Source: Archangiaceae bacterium (GTDB taxonomy: Bacteria > Myxococcota > Myxococcia > Myxococcales > Myxococcaceae). From it: a DNA stretch of 64,000 bases. The stretch covers positions 186,001 through 250,000 of the forward strand of contig JADJNS010000021.1 in NCBI GenBank assembly GCA_016714225.1, in the 5' to 3' direction. Shown piece after piece: positions 42,595-52,169 of the stretch (position 1 is its first letter; every line of letters begins with the position of its first letter). A program made the position numbers and the translations under genes. The notes beneath the pieces are model-generated. The model made no database searches. It saw only the letters and a list, made by a program, of their open reading frames with translations, and was not told the DNA's origin.

Positions 42595-44340
42595 TCACCG
42601 CTTCACGCTCCACTGCAGCGGCAGGTTCGCGGTGGCGTCGCCCCCGGTGTAGCAGGGCACCCGAATCGACTTGATGCGCTCTTCCACGCAGCCCGACACC
42701 TTGGTGCCCGGCATGTCGGTCTGCGCCTCCGAGATGCGGCCGGCGGTCGAGATGCGAAACTTCACCAGCAGCTTGCCCTGATCTTCGGGCAGCTCGGCCT
42801 TGTAGCGATCGAAGCAGGTGGTGATGTCGGAGTAGCGGTCTTTGATGGCGCGCATCACCATCTGGGTGGGCTTCACGTTCGGCGGGCACCGGGGGGGCGG
42901 GTTCGCCACCACCACCGCGCCCGCATCGACCACCGCCGGCACCGGCACCGGCAGCGCCCCCGCGTCGACGGGCTCGTCTTTCACTCCCGCGTCGACCTGC
43001 ACCATGGGCAGCTGCACCTCGGGCCCGCCCGCGTCGGGCAAAGCACCCTGCTGCTTGAGCCCGTAGAGCGCCGCCAGCACCCCACCGCCCGCCACCAGCA
43101 CGCCCACGCCCACCAGCGCCCCGATGGCCGCGGCGCCCAGCCGCTGGCGCTTGCGATCGGCCACCACGCTGGGAGAGGTGCCGATGGCCTTGGTGGGCAC
43201 GTCGGGGCTGGCGAAGCGCTGTGGCCCTGAAGCGCCCGCGCTGGTGTTGCTGGGGTCGGTCTTGGGCGACGACGGGTTCACGTAGCCCGGCACGTCCCAG
43301 CCCTTGCCGGCGAGATCAGGCAGCGAGTCGATGCGGGTCTTCGAAGCCACCCGCTCGGGCCCGAAGAACGAGTGCATGAACATCGAGAGCTGGCTGTGCC
43401 CGCTCGCCGAGGTGGTCGACGCGAGAAACTTCTCGAGCTCGACCGCAAGGTCGGCGGCGCTCTGGTAGCGCAGCGCCGGGTCGAGCTGCAGCGCCTTCTG
43501 CACGATCATCTCCAGCTCGACCGGCAGGTCGGGCCGGGCCTGGCGCGGCGGGGTGTAGTCGACCTGCAGCACCGCGTTGAGAATCGCCAGGTCGTTGTCG
43601 CGCGCGAAGGGGCGAATGTTGGTGAGCGCTTCGTACAGCGACACGCCCAGCGAGAACACGTCGGCGCGGCGATCGACCTGCCCCGAGCGGGCCTGCTCGG
43701 GCGCCATGTACATGTACTTGCCCTTCACCACCCCGGCCGTGGTGTTGGTGACGCGCGACTCGGCCTTGGCGATGCCGAAGTCGAGCACCTTCACCGTGCC
43801 GGTGTAGGTCACGAAGATGTTCGAGGGCGAGATGTCGCGGTGAACGATGTTGAGCGGCTTGCCCTGCGCGTCGGTGAACGAGTGCGCGAAGTCGAGCCCG
43901 CGCGCCGCCTCGGCCAGCACCCGCAGCGAGACGTTGAGCGGCACGTACTCGCGGCGCCGCGCGCTGGTGCGCAGCATGGTCGAGAAGTCCTCGCCGGCGA
44001 GGTACTCCATGCAGATGTAGTAGCAGCCGTCGGCGTGACCCAGATCAGAGATGGTCACGATGTTGGGGTGCGACAGCCGCGCCGTGAGCCGCGCCTCGTC
44101 GAGGAACATCGAGACGAAGTCCGGCACGCTCGAGAGGTGCTGGAGCATGCGCTTGATGACGACGTTCTTCTCGAACCCTTCGACGCCCACCTGCTTGGCG
44201 AGAAAGATCTCGGCCATGCCGCCCTCGGCCAGCTTCCTCACCAGGAAGTACTTGCCGAACGGGCGAACGGCCATCGGCCCGATGGGATCGCGCGAGGGCG
44301 CATCAGCGCCGCCCTTGCCCCCGCCCGTCGCCGTCGTCAT
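42595..44340 (-). CDS. Hanks-type Ser/Thr kinase with C-terminal AgmX/TonB-like domain
   Basis: The 581-residue protein has a kinase domain (about 26-310) with GGMAEIFLAK, the ATP Lys in VVIKRM, HRDISPSN, DFGIAKAE and MAPEQAR. A linker follows, then one membrane helix (about 418-440; AAAIGALVGVGVLVAGGGVLAALYG). A Pro/Val/Asp-rich stretch leads to a 95-residue C-terminal domain with CPPNVKPTQMVMRAI, CFDRYKAEL, KLLVKFRISTAGRISEAQ and the Cys-containing CVEERIKS. This is the same type of AgmX/TonB-like module as in the gliding protein GltG. The ATG overlaps the FecR gene stop codon (ATGA). The domain plan suggests a kinase that contacts periplasmic or outer-membrane partners. Confidence 0.92.
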   Translation of the reverse strand: MTTATGGGKGGADAPSRDPIGPMAVRPFGKYFLVRKLAEGGMAEIFLAKQVGVEGFEKNVVIKRMLQHLSSVPDFVSMFLDEARLTARLSHPNIVTISDLGHADGCYYICMEYLAGEDFSTMLRTSARRREYVPLNVSLRVLAEAARGLDFAHSFTDAQGKPLNIVHRDISPSNIFVTYTGTVKVLDFGIAKAESRVTNTTAGVVKGKYMYMAPEQARSGQVDRRADVFSLGVSLYEALTNIRPFARDNDLAILNAVLQVDYTPPRQARPDLPVELEMIVQKALQLDPALRYQSAADLAVELEKFLASTTSASGHSQLSMFMHSFFGPERVASKTRIDSLPDLAGKGWDVPGYVNPSSPKTDPSNTSAGASGPQRFASPDVPTKAIGTSPSVVADRKRQRLGAAAIGALVGVGVLVAGGGVLAALYGLKQQGALPDAGGPEVQLPMVQVDAGVKDEPVDAGALPVPVPAVVDAGAVVVANPPPRCPPNVKPTQMVMRAIKDRYSDITTCFDRYKAELPEDQGKLLVKFRISTAGRISEAQTDMPGTKVSGCVEERIKSIRVPCYTGGDATANLPLQWSVKR

Positions 44341-46295
44341 TTGCCTCTTCGCACCTTGCGCACGGTGTAGACCTCGCTGGCCCCGTTCACCATGCGGAAG
44401 ACCAGGAGCCCGGCCCCCATTGGAGCCACTTCCGTGTCGAAACGCGACTTTTCGTCGAGCTGAACCGGCTTGCCGTTGATCTGCACCTTCGCGCCGATCG
44501 GCGCCACCCCCTGGCAGCGCACCTTCGGCCCACCCGGGTCACCGTTCTTCGGGCTTCGAATGGTGAGCCCCTGCACCGCGTTGTCGTAGGTGATGAGCAG
44601 CCGCTTCATCGCGCCCGCGCTGCCCACCTCGGTGCCCTTGGCGTCGAGGTAGCTCAGGCTCCACAGGTACTCGCCCTCGCCCAGCGCACCCTCGGGCAGC
44701 AGCAGCCGGTCTTCGCTCACCGACTTGTCGGCCACCGGGGTCTTCAGGTCTCCCTTGCGAAAGACCTGCACCTTGTACTTCGCCGCTTCGGCGTTGGCGG
44801 CCCACGTGAACGTCACCGCAGGCGGCTTGTCTTGAAAGAAGATGACGGTCTGCGGGTTGGCCTCGGGCACCTCGTTGCGCACCCGCGCCAGGTCGGTCTG
44901 CCCCGCTTCGGGCGCGAACGACGCGCTGCCCTTGGCGACCTCTTTGTCGCCCTCGTCGAAGACGTGCCAGTACAGCGAGCCGCGCGGCGGAGCCTGCACG
45001 TTGAGAAAGCGCTGGTGCACCACCCCCGACACCAGCTTCTGCTTGTACGCCGGGTCGGTGGCCAGCTCGACGCGGTAGGGCTTCTCGGGCTCGCCCTCCC
45101 AGGTGATCGCCAGGCGCCCCGCCTGCCCCAGCACCTTCAGCGCCGAGCGCGACGGCAAGAGCACCTGCTCGCGTGACGGCTCTTCGCTCTTCACCGCCCC
45201 CTTGAGCGGAATGGTGGCCGTGCGGCCGCCGAACACCGTCGACGGCTCCTGGCCGTCGCGCTCGATCTTCACGTCGCCCGCCGACGAGACCAGCTCGTAG
45301 CCCTCTTTGGTGCGGCGCAGGGTGAACTGCGAGCCCTTGTCCGACGTCAGGCTCACCCCGCCGCTCAGGTTCAGCTTCTGCTTCACCGGCGACACCGCCG
45401 ACAGCTCGCCCTTCTTGAAGTCGAACCCGGTCTCTTCGGCGGTCGCGCTCTTGCGCGCCTTTTCCATGGTGACCTCGGAGCCGCGCGCGAACGTGAGCTG
45501 CCCTTGCCCGTCGGGCGCCTGCATCACGATGCGGCCGTCTTTCACCCGAAACGAATCGCCCTCGGAGAGCGCGATGGTCTTCTTGGCGAGCGGCGCCCAC
45601 GCCTTGTCGTCTTTGCGCTTGAGCTCGGCCCGGCCCGCGCCGGCGTTGATGATCACGTCGATCGGGTCGAGGTTCAGCTCTTTGAGCTCGCCCAGCCGCG
45701 CGGTCTTGCCCGCGCCGATCTGCGTCACCTTGCCGTCCGACGAGACCAGCTCGACGCCGCCCAGCTTCACGTCGACCTTGGCGCCCTTGGCGTCGACGGT
45801 GAGCGTCAGCTCGCTCTCGTCGGTGGTGCCCAACCGGGTGAAGCCGAACAGGGTGAGCAGGGTCACCTGCACCGGGTTGCCCAGCGGCTTCGACGGCGGC
45901 GCGGTCTCATTGCGGGTGAGCACCAGACCCTGCGCCACCGAGAGCACCAGGCCGCCCTCGCCCTCTTTGAGCTCGAAGCGGCCCTCGGGCCCCAGCTCGA
46001 TGACCCGGCCGCCGGCGAAGCGCACCACCGCCTCGCTCTCGTCGCCGGTCTCGAGCGCGTCGCCCACGTAGAGGTAGCCGAGCTGCGCGGGGCCCTTCTT
46101 GCCGCCGCGCTCGATGGTCACCTTGCCCCTGGCGTTCTCGAGCAGCGCGCTGGCGGTCTTGGAGGGCGCAGCCGTGCCGGCGTCGCGCCCCGGGTCGCCG
46201 GGGTCGCCGCCGGTGCCGTCGGGGCAGCCGACCAGCGTCACCGCGAGCAACGCGGCCAGCGCCCACCGCCCCGCCTGGGCTCCCGCGACCCTCAC
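44337..46295 (-). CDS. FecR-domain lipoprotein
   Basis: GTG 46295 overlaps the barrel gene stop codon. The 652-residue product has a lipoprotein signal (LLAVTLVGCPDG, lipobox LVGC) and a FecR-type domain near 55-140 (LLENARGKVTIERGGKKGPA, LYVGDALETGDESEAVVRFA). A second similar FecR-like segment near 195-290 (LKRKDDKAWAPLAKKTIAL) and several beta-rich domains follow, the last ending SEVYTVRKVRRGK. FecR-type proteins carry signals from outer-membrane receptors. Here there is no sigma factor. Instead a membrane kinase follows, so the protein may connect an outer-membrane barrel to that kinase. Confidence 0.83.
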   Translation of the reverse strand: MRVAGAQAGRWALAALLAVTLVGCPDGTGGDPGDPGRDAGTAAPSKTASALLENARGKVTIERGGKKGPAQLGYLYVGDALETGDESEAVVRFAGGRVIELGPEGRFELKEGEGGLVLSVAQGLVLTRNETAPPSKPLGNPVQVTLLTLFGFTRLGTTDESELTLTVDAKGAKVDVKLGGVELVSSDGKVTQIGAGKTARLGELKELNLDPIDVIINAGAGRAELKRKDDKAWAPLAKKTIALSEGDSFRVKDGRIVMQAPDGQGQLTFARGSEVTMEKARKSATAEETGFDFKKGELSAVSPVKQKLNLSGGVSLTSDKGSQFTLRRTKEGYELVSSAGDVKIERDGQEPSTVFGGRTATIPLKGAVKSEEPSREQVLLPSRSALKVLGQAGRLAITWEGEPEKPYRVELATDPAYKQKLVSGVVHQRFLNVQAPPRGSLYWHVFDEGDKEVAKGSASFAPEAGQTDLARVRNEVPEANPQTVIFFQDKPPAVTFTWAANAEAAKYKVQVFRKGDLKTPVADKSVSEDRLLLPEGALGEGEYLWSLSYLDAKGTEVGSAGAMKRLLITYDNAVQGLTIRSPKNGDPGGPKVRCQGVAPIGAKVQINGKPVQLDEKSRFDTEVAPMGAGLLVFRMVNGASEVYTVRKVRRGK

Positions 46296-47884
46296 TTCGG
46301 ATAGAGATCCACGTTGAAGATGGCCTGGTCACCGTCTTTCACGGTGACGTCTTTGGTCTGCGTGATGTAGCCGGGCGCCGAGATCTTCACCGTGTAGGTG
46401 CCGGCGTCGACGCGGAAGCTGAAGGCGCCCTTCTCGTCGGCGCGGGTCTTGATCTTCGCCTGCGGCACCTCGAGCTCGGCGGCGATCGCCGTGCCACCCT
46501 TGGTGCTGCGCACCGCGCCGGTGATGGTGGCGGGGATCTTCTTCTTCACCGGCACCAGGGTCACCGCCACGTCGGTGGTCTTGCTCGCCACCACCGAGGC
46601 CGCCTCTTCGCCCTTCTGGTAGCCCGGCAGCTCGAGGGTCATCGACACCGGCCCGGGCTTCAAGCCCTCGAACCGCGCCACGCCCTTGTCGTTGGTCTTC
46701 ACCGTGCTGTCGCCCACCGTCACGCTGACCCCGGCGAGCACCTTCTGGCTCTCGATCTCTTTCACCGCCACCGCGATGGCGCCGACCCTGGGCGGCTCTC
46801 GCTTCAGCTTCACCTCGATCGGCACGTCGCTGCCCGCGCTCACCGCGCCGGCCGACTCGAACGGCAGGTAGCCGTCGGCGCTGGCCCTCACGCTGAACGG
46901 GCCCGGCGAGAGCCCTCGCAGCGCCAGCGCGCCGTTGGCGTCGGGGGTGAGCGGCCGCTCTTCGCCGCCCGCGGTCACCGTCACGTCAGCGCCCGGCAAC
47001 GGCTGGTTGGTGTCGACGTCGAGCACCCTGACGATGATGCCGCCCAGCGCGCCCGCCACCGGCGGCAGCTCGCGCCACTGCAGGTCGAGGCTCAAGCCGC
47101 CGCGCACGACCGACTGCTGCGAGGCCACCACGTCGGCGCCGCTCATGTCTTTGCCCACCACGTTGTCGACCACGTACTGCCCGTCGAGCAGCGCGCCGAC
47201 GTGCAGCTTGCCCAGATTGGCCACCTGGACCCGAACCCCGCCGCCCACCGCGTAGCCGTTCGACGCCGCGCGCGCCGCACCCGGCACCTGGGTGGCGAGG
47301 GCGATCGGCACCTCGCCGCGCGCCTCGATCGCGACCGGCCCCAGCTCGAGCAGCAGCCGAGCCGCGACCAGCAAACCGTGCCGGGTCGCCGCGCCGAACG
47401 CCGGGGTCAGGGTCGAGCCGGTGCCGTCGCCGCCACGAAAGGTCGGCAGCTGGTGAAACGCGTAGCCCACGTACGGCTCGAGACGCAGCGGCCCCAGCGG
47501 CAGCCGCCCCGCCGCTTGAATGGCGAAGCGCAAGAGGCCCCCGTTGGTCACCGAAGCCGAGCCGCCGCCCTGATTGTCGAACAGCGCGAAGCCCTCGCGC
47601 TGCACCTGCACGTGGGCGCCGGCGTACCCGAGCCACGCCCAGCCGAGCAGCGCGAGATCGTTCGGGGTCACCCCCGAGTAGGTGAGCCCCGGCCCCGAGT
47701 CTTGCTGGCCACCGCTGCGGTAGGCGATGCCGTAGCGCAGCCGCGCCGCCCAGTATTCGCCGATCGGCTTCGACTCGCTCGCGACCGGCGGTGGGGGGTT
47801 GCCGGCCACTTCTGCCTGAGCAAACGCGCTGATCGCAGCCAACGTCACGCAGCCGATCAGCGCGCGCCGCATCGAAGAGAGCAT
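46292..47884 (-). CDS. Outer-membrane barrel with three carboxypeptidase-regulatory-like domains
   Basis: From ATG 47884 (a second ATG at 47872 is possible) the product is 530 residues with a signal peptide (LIGCVTLAAISAFAQAE). Residues about 35-290 are alternating amphipathic strands of a barrel (ARLRYGIAYRSGGQQDSGPG). Three immunoglobulin-like regulatory domains then follow at about 292-370, 375-455 and 460-530. The last one starts ATITGAVRSTKGGTAIAAEL and ends GDQAIFNVDLYPK. Domains of this kind usually bind other proteins or sugars. The gene starts the coupled barrel-FecR-kinase operon and is divergent from mglB. Confidence 0.82.
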   Translation of the reverse strand: MLSSMRRALIGCVTLAAISAFAQAEVAGNPPPPVASESKPIGEYWAARLRYGIAYRSGGQQDSGPGLTYSGVTPNDLALLGWAWLGYAGAHVQVQREGFALFDNQGGGSASVTNGGLLRFAIQAAGRLPLGPLRLEPYVGYAFHQLPTFRGGDGTGSTLTPAFGAATRHGLLVAARLLLELGPVAIEARGEVPIALATQVPGAARAASNGYAVGGGVRVQVANLGKLHVGALLDGQYVVDNVVGKDMSGADVVASQQSVVRGGLSLDLQWRELPPVAGALGGIIVRVLDVDTNQPLPGADVTVTAGGEERPLTPDANGALALRGLSPGPFSVRASADGYLPFESAGAVSAGSDVPIEVKLKREPPRVGAIAVAVKEIESQKVLAGVSVTVGDSTVKTNDKGVARFEGLKPGPVSMTLELPGYQKGEEAASVVASKTTDVAVTLVPVKKKIPATITGAVRSTKGGTAIAAELEVPQAKIKTRADEKGAFSFRVDAGTYTVKISAPGYITQTKDVTVKDGDQAIFNVDLYPK

Positions 47885-47911
47885 TGGGCGCACGGTGCGG
47901 CCGATTATAGG
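47884..47911 (+). promoter_or_regulatory. Candidate sigma-70-like promoter for mglBA
   Basis: TTGGGC (47884-47889) and TATAGG (47906-47911) are 16 bp apart and lie about 114 bp before mglB. The match to the consensus is weak (3 of 6 and 4 of 6), and the -35 element overlaps the divergent gene start. It is one plausible promoter only. Confidence 0.3.
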
Positions 47912-48024
47912 GAGTGCGTCGTGCACCGACGCAAAAACTTTCACGTAAAGCCGCCTACATCGACGGCCTCGAAGCCCCTTCAAAATGGTGCGACCCAGGG
48001 GCCGGTCTGCTAGACCGCGGGTTC

Positions 48025-48504
48025 ATGGCCAGTCAGCTGGTGATGTACGAAGAGGAGTTCCACAAGATCAACGCAGTGTGCGATCGGCTGACCAAAGACG
48101 CCAATGCGAAGGTCGTGTTCCTCGTCGACAAGAACGGGCAGTTGATCTCCGCCGCCGGCCAGACCCAGCACATCGACACCACCTCGCTCGCCTCGCTCAC
48201 CGCCGGCAACGTCGCCGCGATGGGGGGCCTGGCCAAGCTGATCGGTGAGAACGAATTTCCCAACCAGTTCCACGAAGGGGCGAAAGACTCGCTCTACATG
48301 ACCATCGTGGGCTCACGCGTGGTGCTGGTGGTCATCTTCGACAACCGCACCTCGCTGGGCCTGGTTCGACTGCGCATCAAGAAGGCATCTGACGAGCTCT
48401 CCAAAATCTTCGAAGCCCTCTCGCGTCGCGCCGAAGCTCCTGGTGCCGGCTCTCCGTTCGCAGAGATCAGCGACGCCGACATCGACAACCTCTTTTCAGA
48501 GTGA
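48025..48504 (+). CDS. mglB: MglB, GTPase-activating partner of MglA
   Basis: MglB is a Roadblock/LC7 protein that dimerises, stimulates GTP hydrolysis by MglA and keeps MglA off the lagging pole in Myxococcus xanthus. The 159-residue product is the same length as the M. xanthus protein. The fold is seen in FHKINAVCDRLTKDANAKVV, then FLVDKNGQLISAAGQTQHID and the final strands VVLVVIFDNRTSLGLVRLRI. The C-terminal tail is acidic (AEISDADIDNLFSE). ATG 48025 is preceded by a weak ribosome-binding site. mglA follows after 10 bp, as in Myxococcus. Confidence 0.94.
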   Translation: MASQLVMYEEEFHKINAVCDRLTKDANAKVVFLVDKNGQLISAAGQTQHIDTTSLASLTAGNVAAMGGLAKLIGENEFPNQFHEGAKDSLYMTIVGSRVVLVVIFDNRTSLGLVRLRIKKASDELSKIFEALSRRAEAPGAGSPFAEISDADIDNLFSE

Positions 48505-48514
48505 CTGACCCGCC

Positions 48515-49108
48515 ATGTCCTTCATCAACTACTCAAGCCGCGAGATCAACTGCAAGATCGTCTACTACGGCCCGGGCTTGTGCGGGAAGACGACGAACCT
48601 GCAGTACATCTACAACAAGACCAACCCCGAGACGAAGGGCAAGCTGATCTCGCTCTCTACCGAGACCGATCGCACGCTCTTCTTCGACTTCCTGCCGCTG
48701 TCGCTGGGTGAGATTCGCGGCTTCAAGACGCGCTTCCACCTCTACACGGTGCCCGGCCAGGTGTTCTACGACGCCAGCCGCAAGCTGATCCTGAAGGGCG
48801 TCGACGGCGTGGTCTTCGTCGCCGACAGCCAGGTCGAGCGCATGGAGGCGAACATCGAGTCGATGGAGAACCTCCGCGTCAACCTCGCCGAGCAGGGGTA
48901 CGACCTCAACAAGGTGCCCTTCTGCATTCAGTACAACAAGCGCGATCTCCCCAACGCGGTGAGCGTGGAAGAGCTGCGCAAGGTGCTGAACCCCAGAAAC
49001 GTGCCCGACTTCCAGGCCGTCGCTCCCACCGGGGTGGGCGTGTTCGACACCCTGAAGGCGGTCGCCAAGCTGGTGCTGACCGAGCTGCGGAAGGGCGGCC
49101 AGGGATGA
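48515..49108 (+). CDS. mglA: MglA, Ras-like polarity GTPase
   Basis: MglA is the small GTPase that sets the leading pole and drives gliding and type IV pili in myxobacteria. The 197-residue product shows the GPGLCGKTT P-loop (Gly21, Lys25, Thr26), the DxxG-replacing TVPGQ (Thr78, Gln82) and NKRD (141-144). These are the residue positions quoted for the M. xanthus protein, including Gln82. The switch region and ADSQVERMEANIESMENL are also typical. It overlaps the next gene by ATGA. The pair is directly followed by periplasmic and gliding-machine genes, so a joint transcript is likely. Confidence 0.96.
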   Translation: MSFINYSSREINCKIVYYGPGLCGKTTNLQYIYNKTNPETKGKLISLSTETDRTLFFDFLPLSLGEIRGFKTRFHLYTVPGQVFYDASRKLILKGVDGVVFVADSQVERMEANIESMENLRVNLAEQGYDLNKVPFCIQYNKRDLPNAVSVEELRKVLNPRNVPDFQAVAPTGVGVFDTLKAVAKLVLTELRKGGQG

Positions 49109-49800
49109 TCAGCGCCGTCGTGGTTCTGTTGCTCGCCGCAGACGCCGCGGCTCCGGCAGCAGCAGCAGCACCTGCAGCCCCCGCCGCGAAGCCGCAGACC
49201 GCTGACGAAGCCTTTCAGACCCGGGTCAAGACGCTCGAAGAGCAGGTCGTCGACCTCAAAGAGAAGATCTACCGCACCAAGGCGCGCCTGCTGCTGCTGC
49301 AAGAGACGGTGCTGGGCGGCGACATCACCAACGGCGCCCGCGCGGTCATCTTCCACCGCAACGAGATGGGCTCGCAGTTCGTGCTCGAGAGCGTGGCGTA
49401 CGCGCTCGACGGAGCGCCCATCTTCACCAAGGTCGACGCCAACGGTGACCTCGACAAGCGCGAAGAGTTCGAGATCTTCAACGGCCGCATCGTGCCCGGC
49501 AACCACCAGATCGCGGTGCGCATGGTCTACCGCGGCCACGGCTACGGCATCTTCAGCTACCTCGAGGGCTACAAGTTCAAGCTGCAGTCGAACCAGACCT
49601 TCAACGCCGAAGCAGGCGAAGGTGACCAGCGTGAAGGTGGTCGGCTTCGAGAAGGGCGGCATCACCGCCGACATCAAAGACAAGCCCGGCATCCGCTACG
49701 ACATCAGCACCGCCAAAGACAGCGCGATGAAGGCCGGAAGCCAGGGAAACCCGCGCCGGCTCCCTCCGAAGGCGCCGCGAGCAGCGCCAGCGAAGCCGTG
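49105..49800 (+). CDS. Secreted coiled-coil/beta protein with a frame break (uncertain end)
   Basis: ATG 49105 overlaps the mglA stop codon. A signal peptide (MISAVVVLLLAADAAAPAA) leads to a coiled coil (QTRVKTLEEQVVDLKEKIY) and beta-rich sequence (AVRMVYRGHGYGIFSYLEGY). In the written sequence the sensible frame shifts by one near 49612-49621 to KVTSVKVVGFEKGGITADIK. It then runs past 49727 without a stop codon into the next gene. An alternative frame after about 49745 gives KPAPAPSEGAASSASE, a likely natural tail. At least one and probably more indels occur here. Coordinates past 49620 are approximate. The protein is probably periplasmic and co-expressed with mglBA; its function is unknown. 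Confidence 0.6.
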
Positions 49801-52120
49801 TGGTGCGCTCGCCCTGCTGCTGATCTTCAGCGCCGCGCGCGCGTTCGCCGACGCCAGCGTTCAAGAGCTCGCCGTCAAGGTCGAGGCGGTCAACGACCAG
49901 GTGAAGATCGCCCGCGACAACCTGGCCATCGTCGAGAAGCAGTACTCGGGTCGCGAAGAGCAGAGCGACGAGGCGGCGCGCGAGGCGCGCTTCTCGGACG
50001 GCGAGATCAAGTACCTGCTGGGTGACTACGAGAACGCCGCGGTGCTGTTCTACGACCTGGTGGCGAACAAAGACTTCCAGTCGAGCAAGCGGTACGCCGA
50101 CGCGCTGTTCTACCTGGCCGACTCGCTCTACCAGCAGAAGAACTACCTGGGCTCGCGGCTGTACCTGAAGATTCTGCTCGGCCTGCGCGCCGGTCACTAC
50201 CGCGAGGCGCTGGCCCGCTACCTCGAGATCGCCGGCCGGCTGAACGAGTTTCGCGGCATCGACGAGCACATCAACCAGGCGCGCGGGCTCTCGGGCGGAG
50301 AGCTGCCCCCCGAGCTCAACTACGTCTACGCCAAGTGGCTCTTTCGGCGCGACGACATGGCGCCCGAAGAGCGGGTGAACCGCGCCATCAACATCTTCCA
50401 GGGCCTCGCCACGGTGCCCAACGGGCCTTCTACCTGCAGGCGGCCTACTTCATCGGCGTGGGCCAGGTGAAGCTCAAGAAGTACGACGAGGCGATCGCCA
50501 CCTTCAAGAAGATCAGCGTGGCCAACCCCCGCGACGAGCGCGAGCGCAGCGTGAAAGAGCTGGCCACCATCTCGCTGGGGCGGGTGCTGTTCGAGGTGGG
50601 CAAGTTCGACGAGGCCATCGAGCAGTACCAAGAGATACCGCGCGAGGCCGACTCATTTCCCGACTCGCTCTACGAGACGGCGTGGGCCTACGTCCGCAAG
50701 GGCGACTTCACCCGCGCGAAGAACGCCACCGAGGTGCTTGCTGCTGGTGGCCGAGAACTCGGTGCTGGCTCCCGAGGCCCAGATTCTCCAGGGCACCCTC
50801 TTGCTCAAGCTGAAGAAGTACGACGAGGCCACCGAGACGTACAACGTGGTGATCAACACCTACGCGCCGGTGCGCGACGAGATCGACGCGCTGCTCACGG
50901 TGAACAAAGACCCGGCCAAGTACTTCGACGACCTCATCGCGCGAAACGAGAAGACGCTCGACGTGGCGCAGCTGCTGCCGCCCGCCGCGCTCAAGTGGGC
51001 CACCACCCAGCGCGAGGTCAGCGAGGCGGTCGGCATCATCAACAACCTCGAGGCGGGCAAGAACGGGGTGCTCGAGTCACAGGCCATCGCCGCGCGCATC
51101 TTGAAGGGGCTCGACGAGCGCGGGCTCGAGGTGTTCCCGGTGATTCAAGAGGGCTACACCCGCGCCGACGCGGTCGACACCGCGCTGACCCGCGCCGAAG
51201 AGCAGCTCACCCAGGTCGAGACCGAGCTGCTCGGCAAGTACCTCTCGCCGGCCCAGGCGCAAGAGCTCGACCGGCTGCGCAAAGAAGGCAGTGAGCTGCA
51301 GGCCCGCATCTCGACCCTGCCCACCACCGAAGAGCAGGTGAAAGAGCGCAAGGCCCGCCTGCAGGCGAAGATCGACGAGCTCGACCGCAAGGCCTACCAG
51401 GCGCTGCTCGACATTCAGAGCCAGTACGCCCAGCTCACCGCGATTCAGAAGTACGTCGACGACACCCGCAAGCAGCGCCACAACACGCCCGAAGAAGAGA
51501 AAGAGTTTCTCGAGAAGGTGAACCTCGAGCGCAAGGGCCTCGAGGCCACCGAGGCCGAGCTCACCAAGGTGCGCGCCGACCTGCAGGACGAGAAGAACAA
51601 CGCCGACGCGGCGATCGGCGGCGAAGAGACGCTGCGCCGCGAGTACGAGGCGTCACTCGGCAAGCAGCGCGACATCTTGATGAAGTCGCGCGGCTCGGTG
51701 CCCAACGACGCCACCCAGGTGATGCTGCGCGCCGACGTGATTCGCGCCGACGCTTCGAGCCTGCGCGACCGGGTGGCCACCGCCAAGAGCACTCTGCGCG
51801 AGCGGGTGCAGAAGCGCGCCGCCAAGCTGCGCGAGATGGTGCAGGCCGAGCAGGCGCTGCTCACCGGTTACGGCAACGAGGTCGCCTCGACCTCGAGCCA
51901 GGCCAAGGGCCTGGTGGGCCGCATCGCGTTCGACTCGTTTCGACGGGTGCGCGCCTCGTTCTACGACCTGGTGCTCAAGGCCGACGTGGGCGTGGTCGAC
52001 GTCGCCTTCACCCGCAAGCAAGACAAGACGCTCGAGATTCAGAAGCTCGCCAACCAGAAAGACCGCGAGCTGAAGGCCCTCGACGACGAGTTCAAAGAAG
52101 TGCTCAAAGACGTCGACTAA
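49800..52120 (+). CDS. Periplasmic TPR and coiled-coil protein with frame breaks
   Basis: The encoded product would be about 770 residues: a signal peptide (ALALLLIFSAARAFA), TPR-type helices (KYLLGDYENAAVLFYDLV; YFIGVGQVKLKKYDEAIATF; LLKLKKYDEATETYNVVI) and then a long coiled coil (about 450-700; LTQVETELLGKYLSPAQAQE). The sense frame changes near 50425 (before AFYLQAAYFIGVGQ) and again near 50735 (before LLVAENSVLAPEAQ); the frame after 50738 is intact to 52120. Content on both sides of each break is coherent, so these look like single-base errors or very recent mutations. The start (about 49800, or ATG 49727) is unresolved. It lies with mglBA and gltDEFG, so a motility role is likely but unproven. 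Confidence 0.65.
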
Positions 52121-52169
52121 AAGAGCGCTGGCCGTCACCGGCGAGCCCGCCGCGAGGCGTTCGCCTCGG

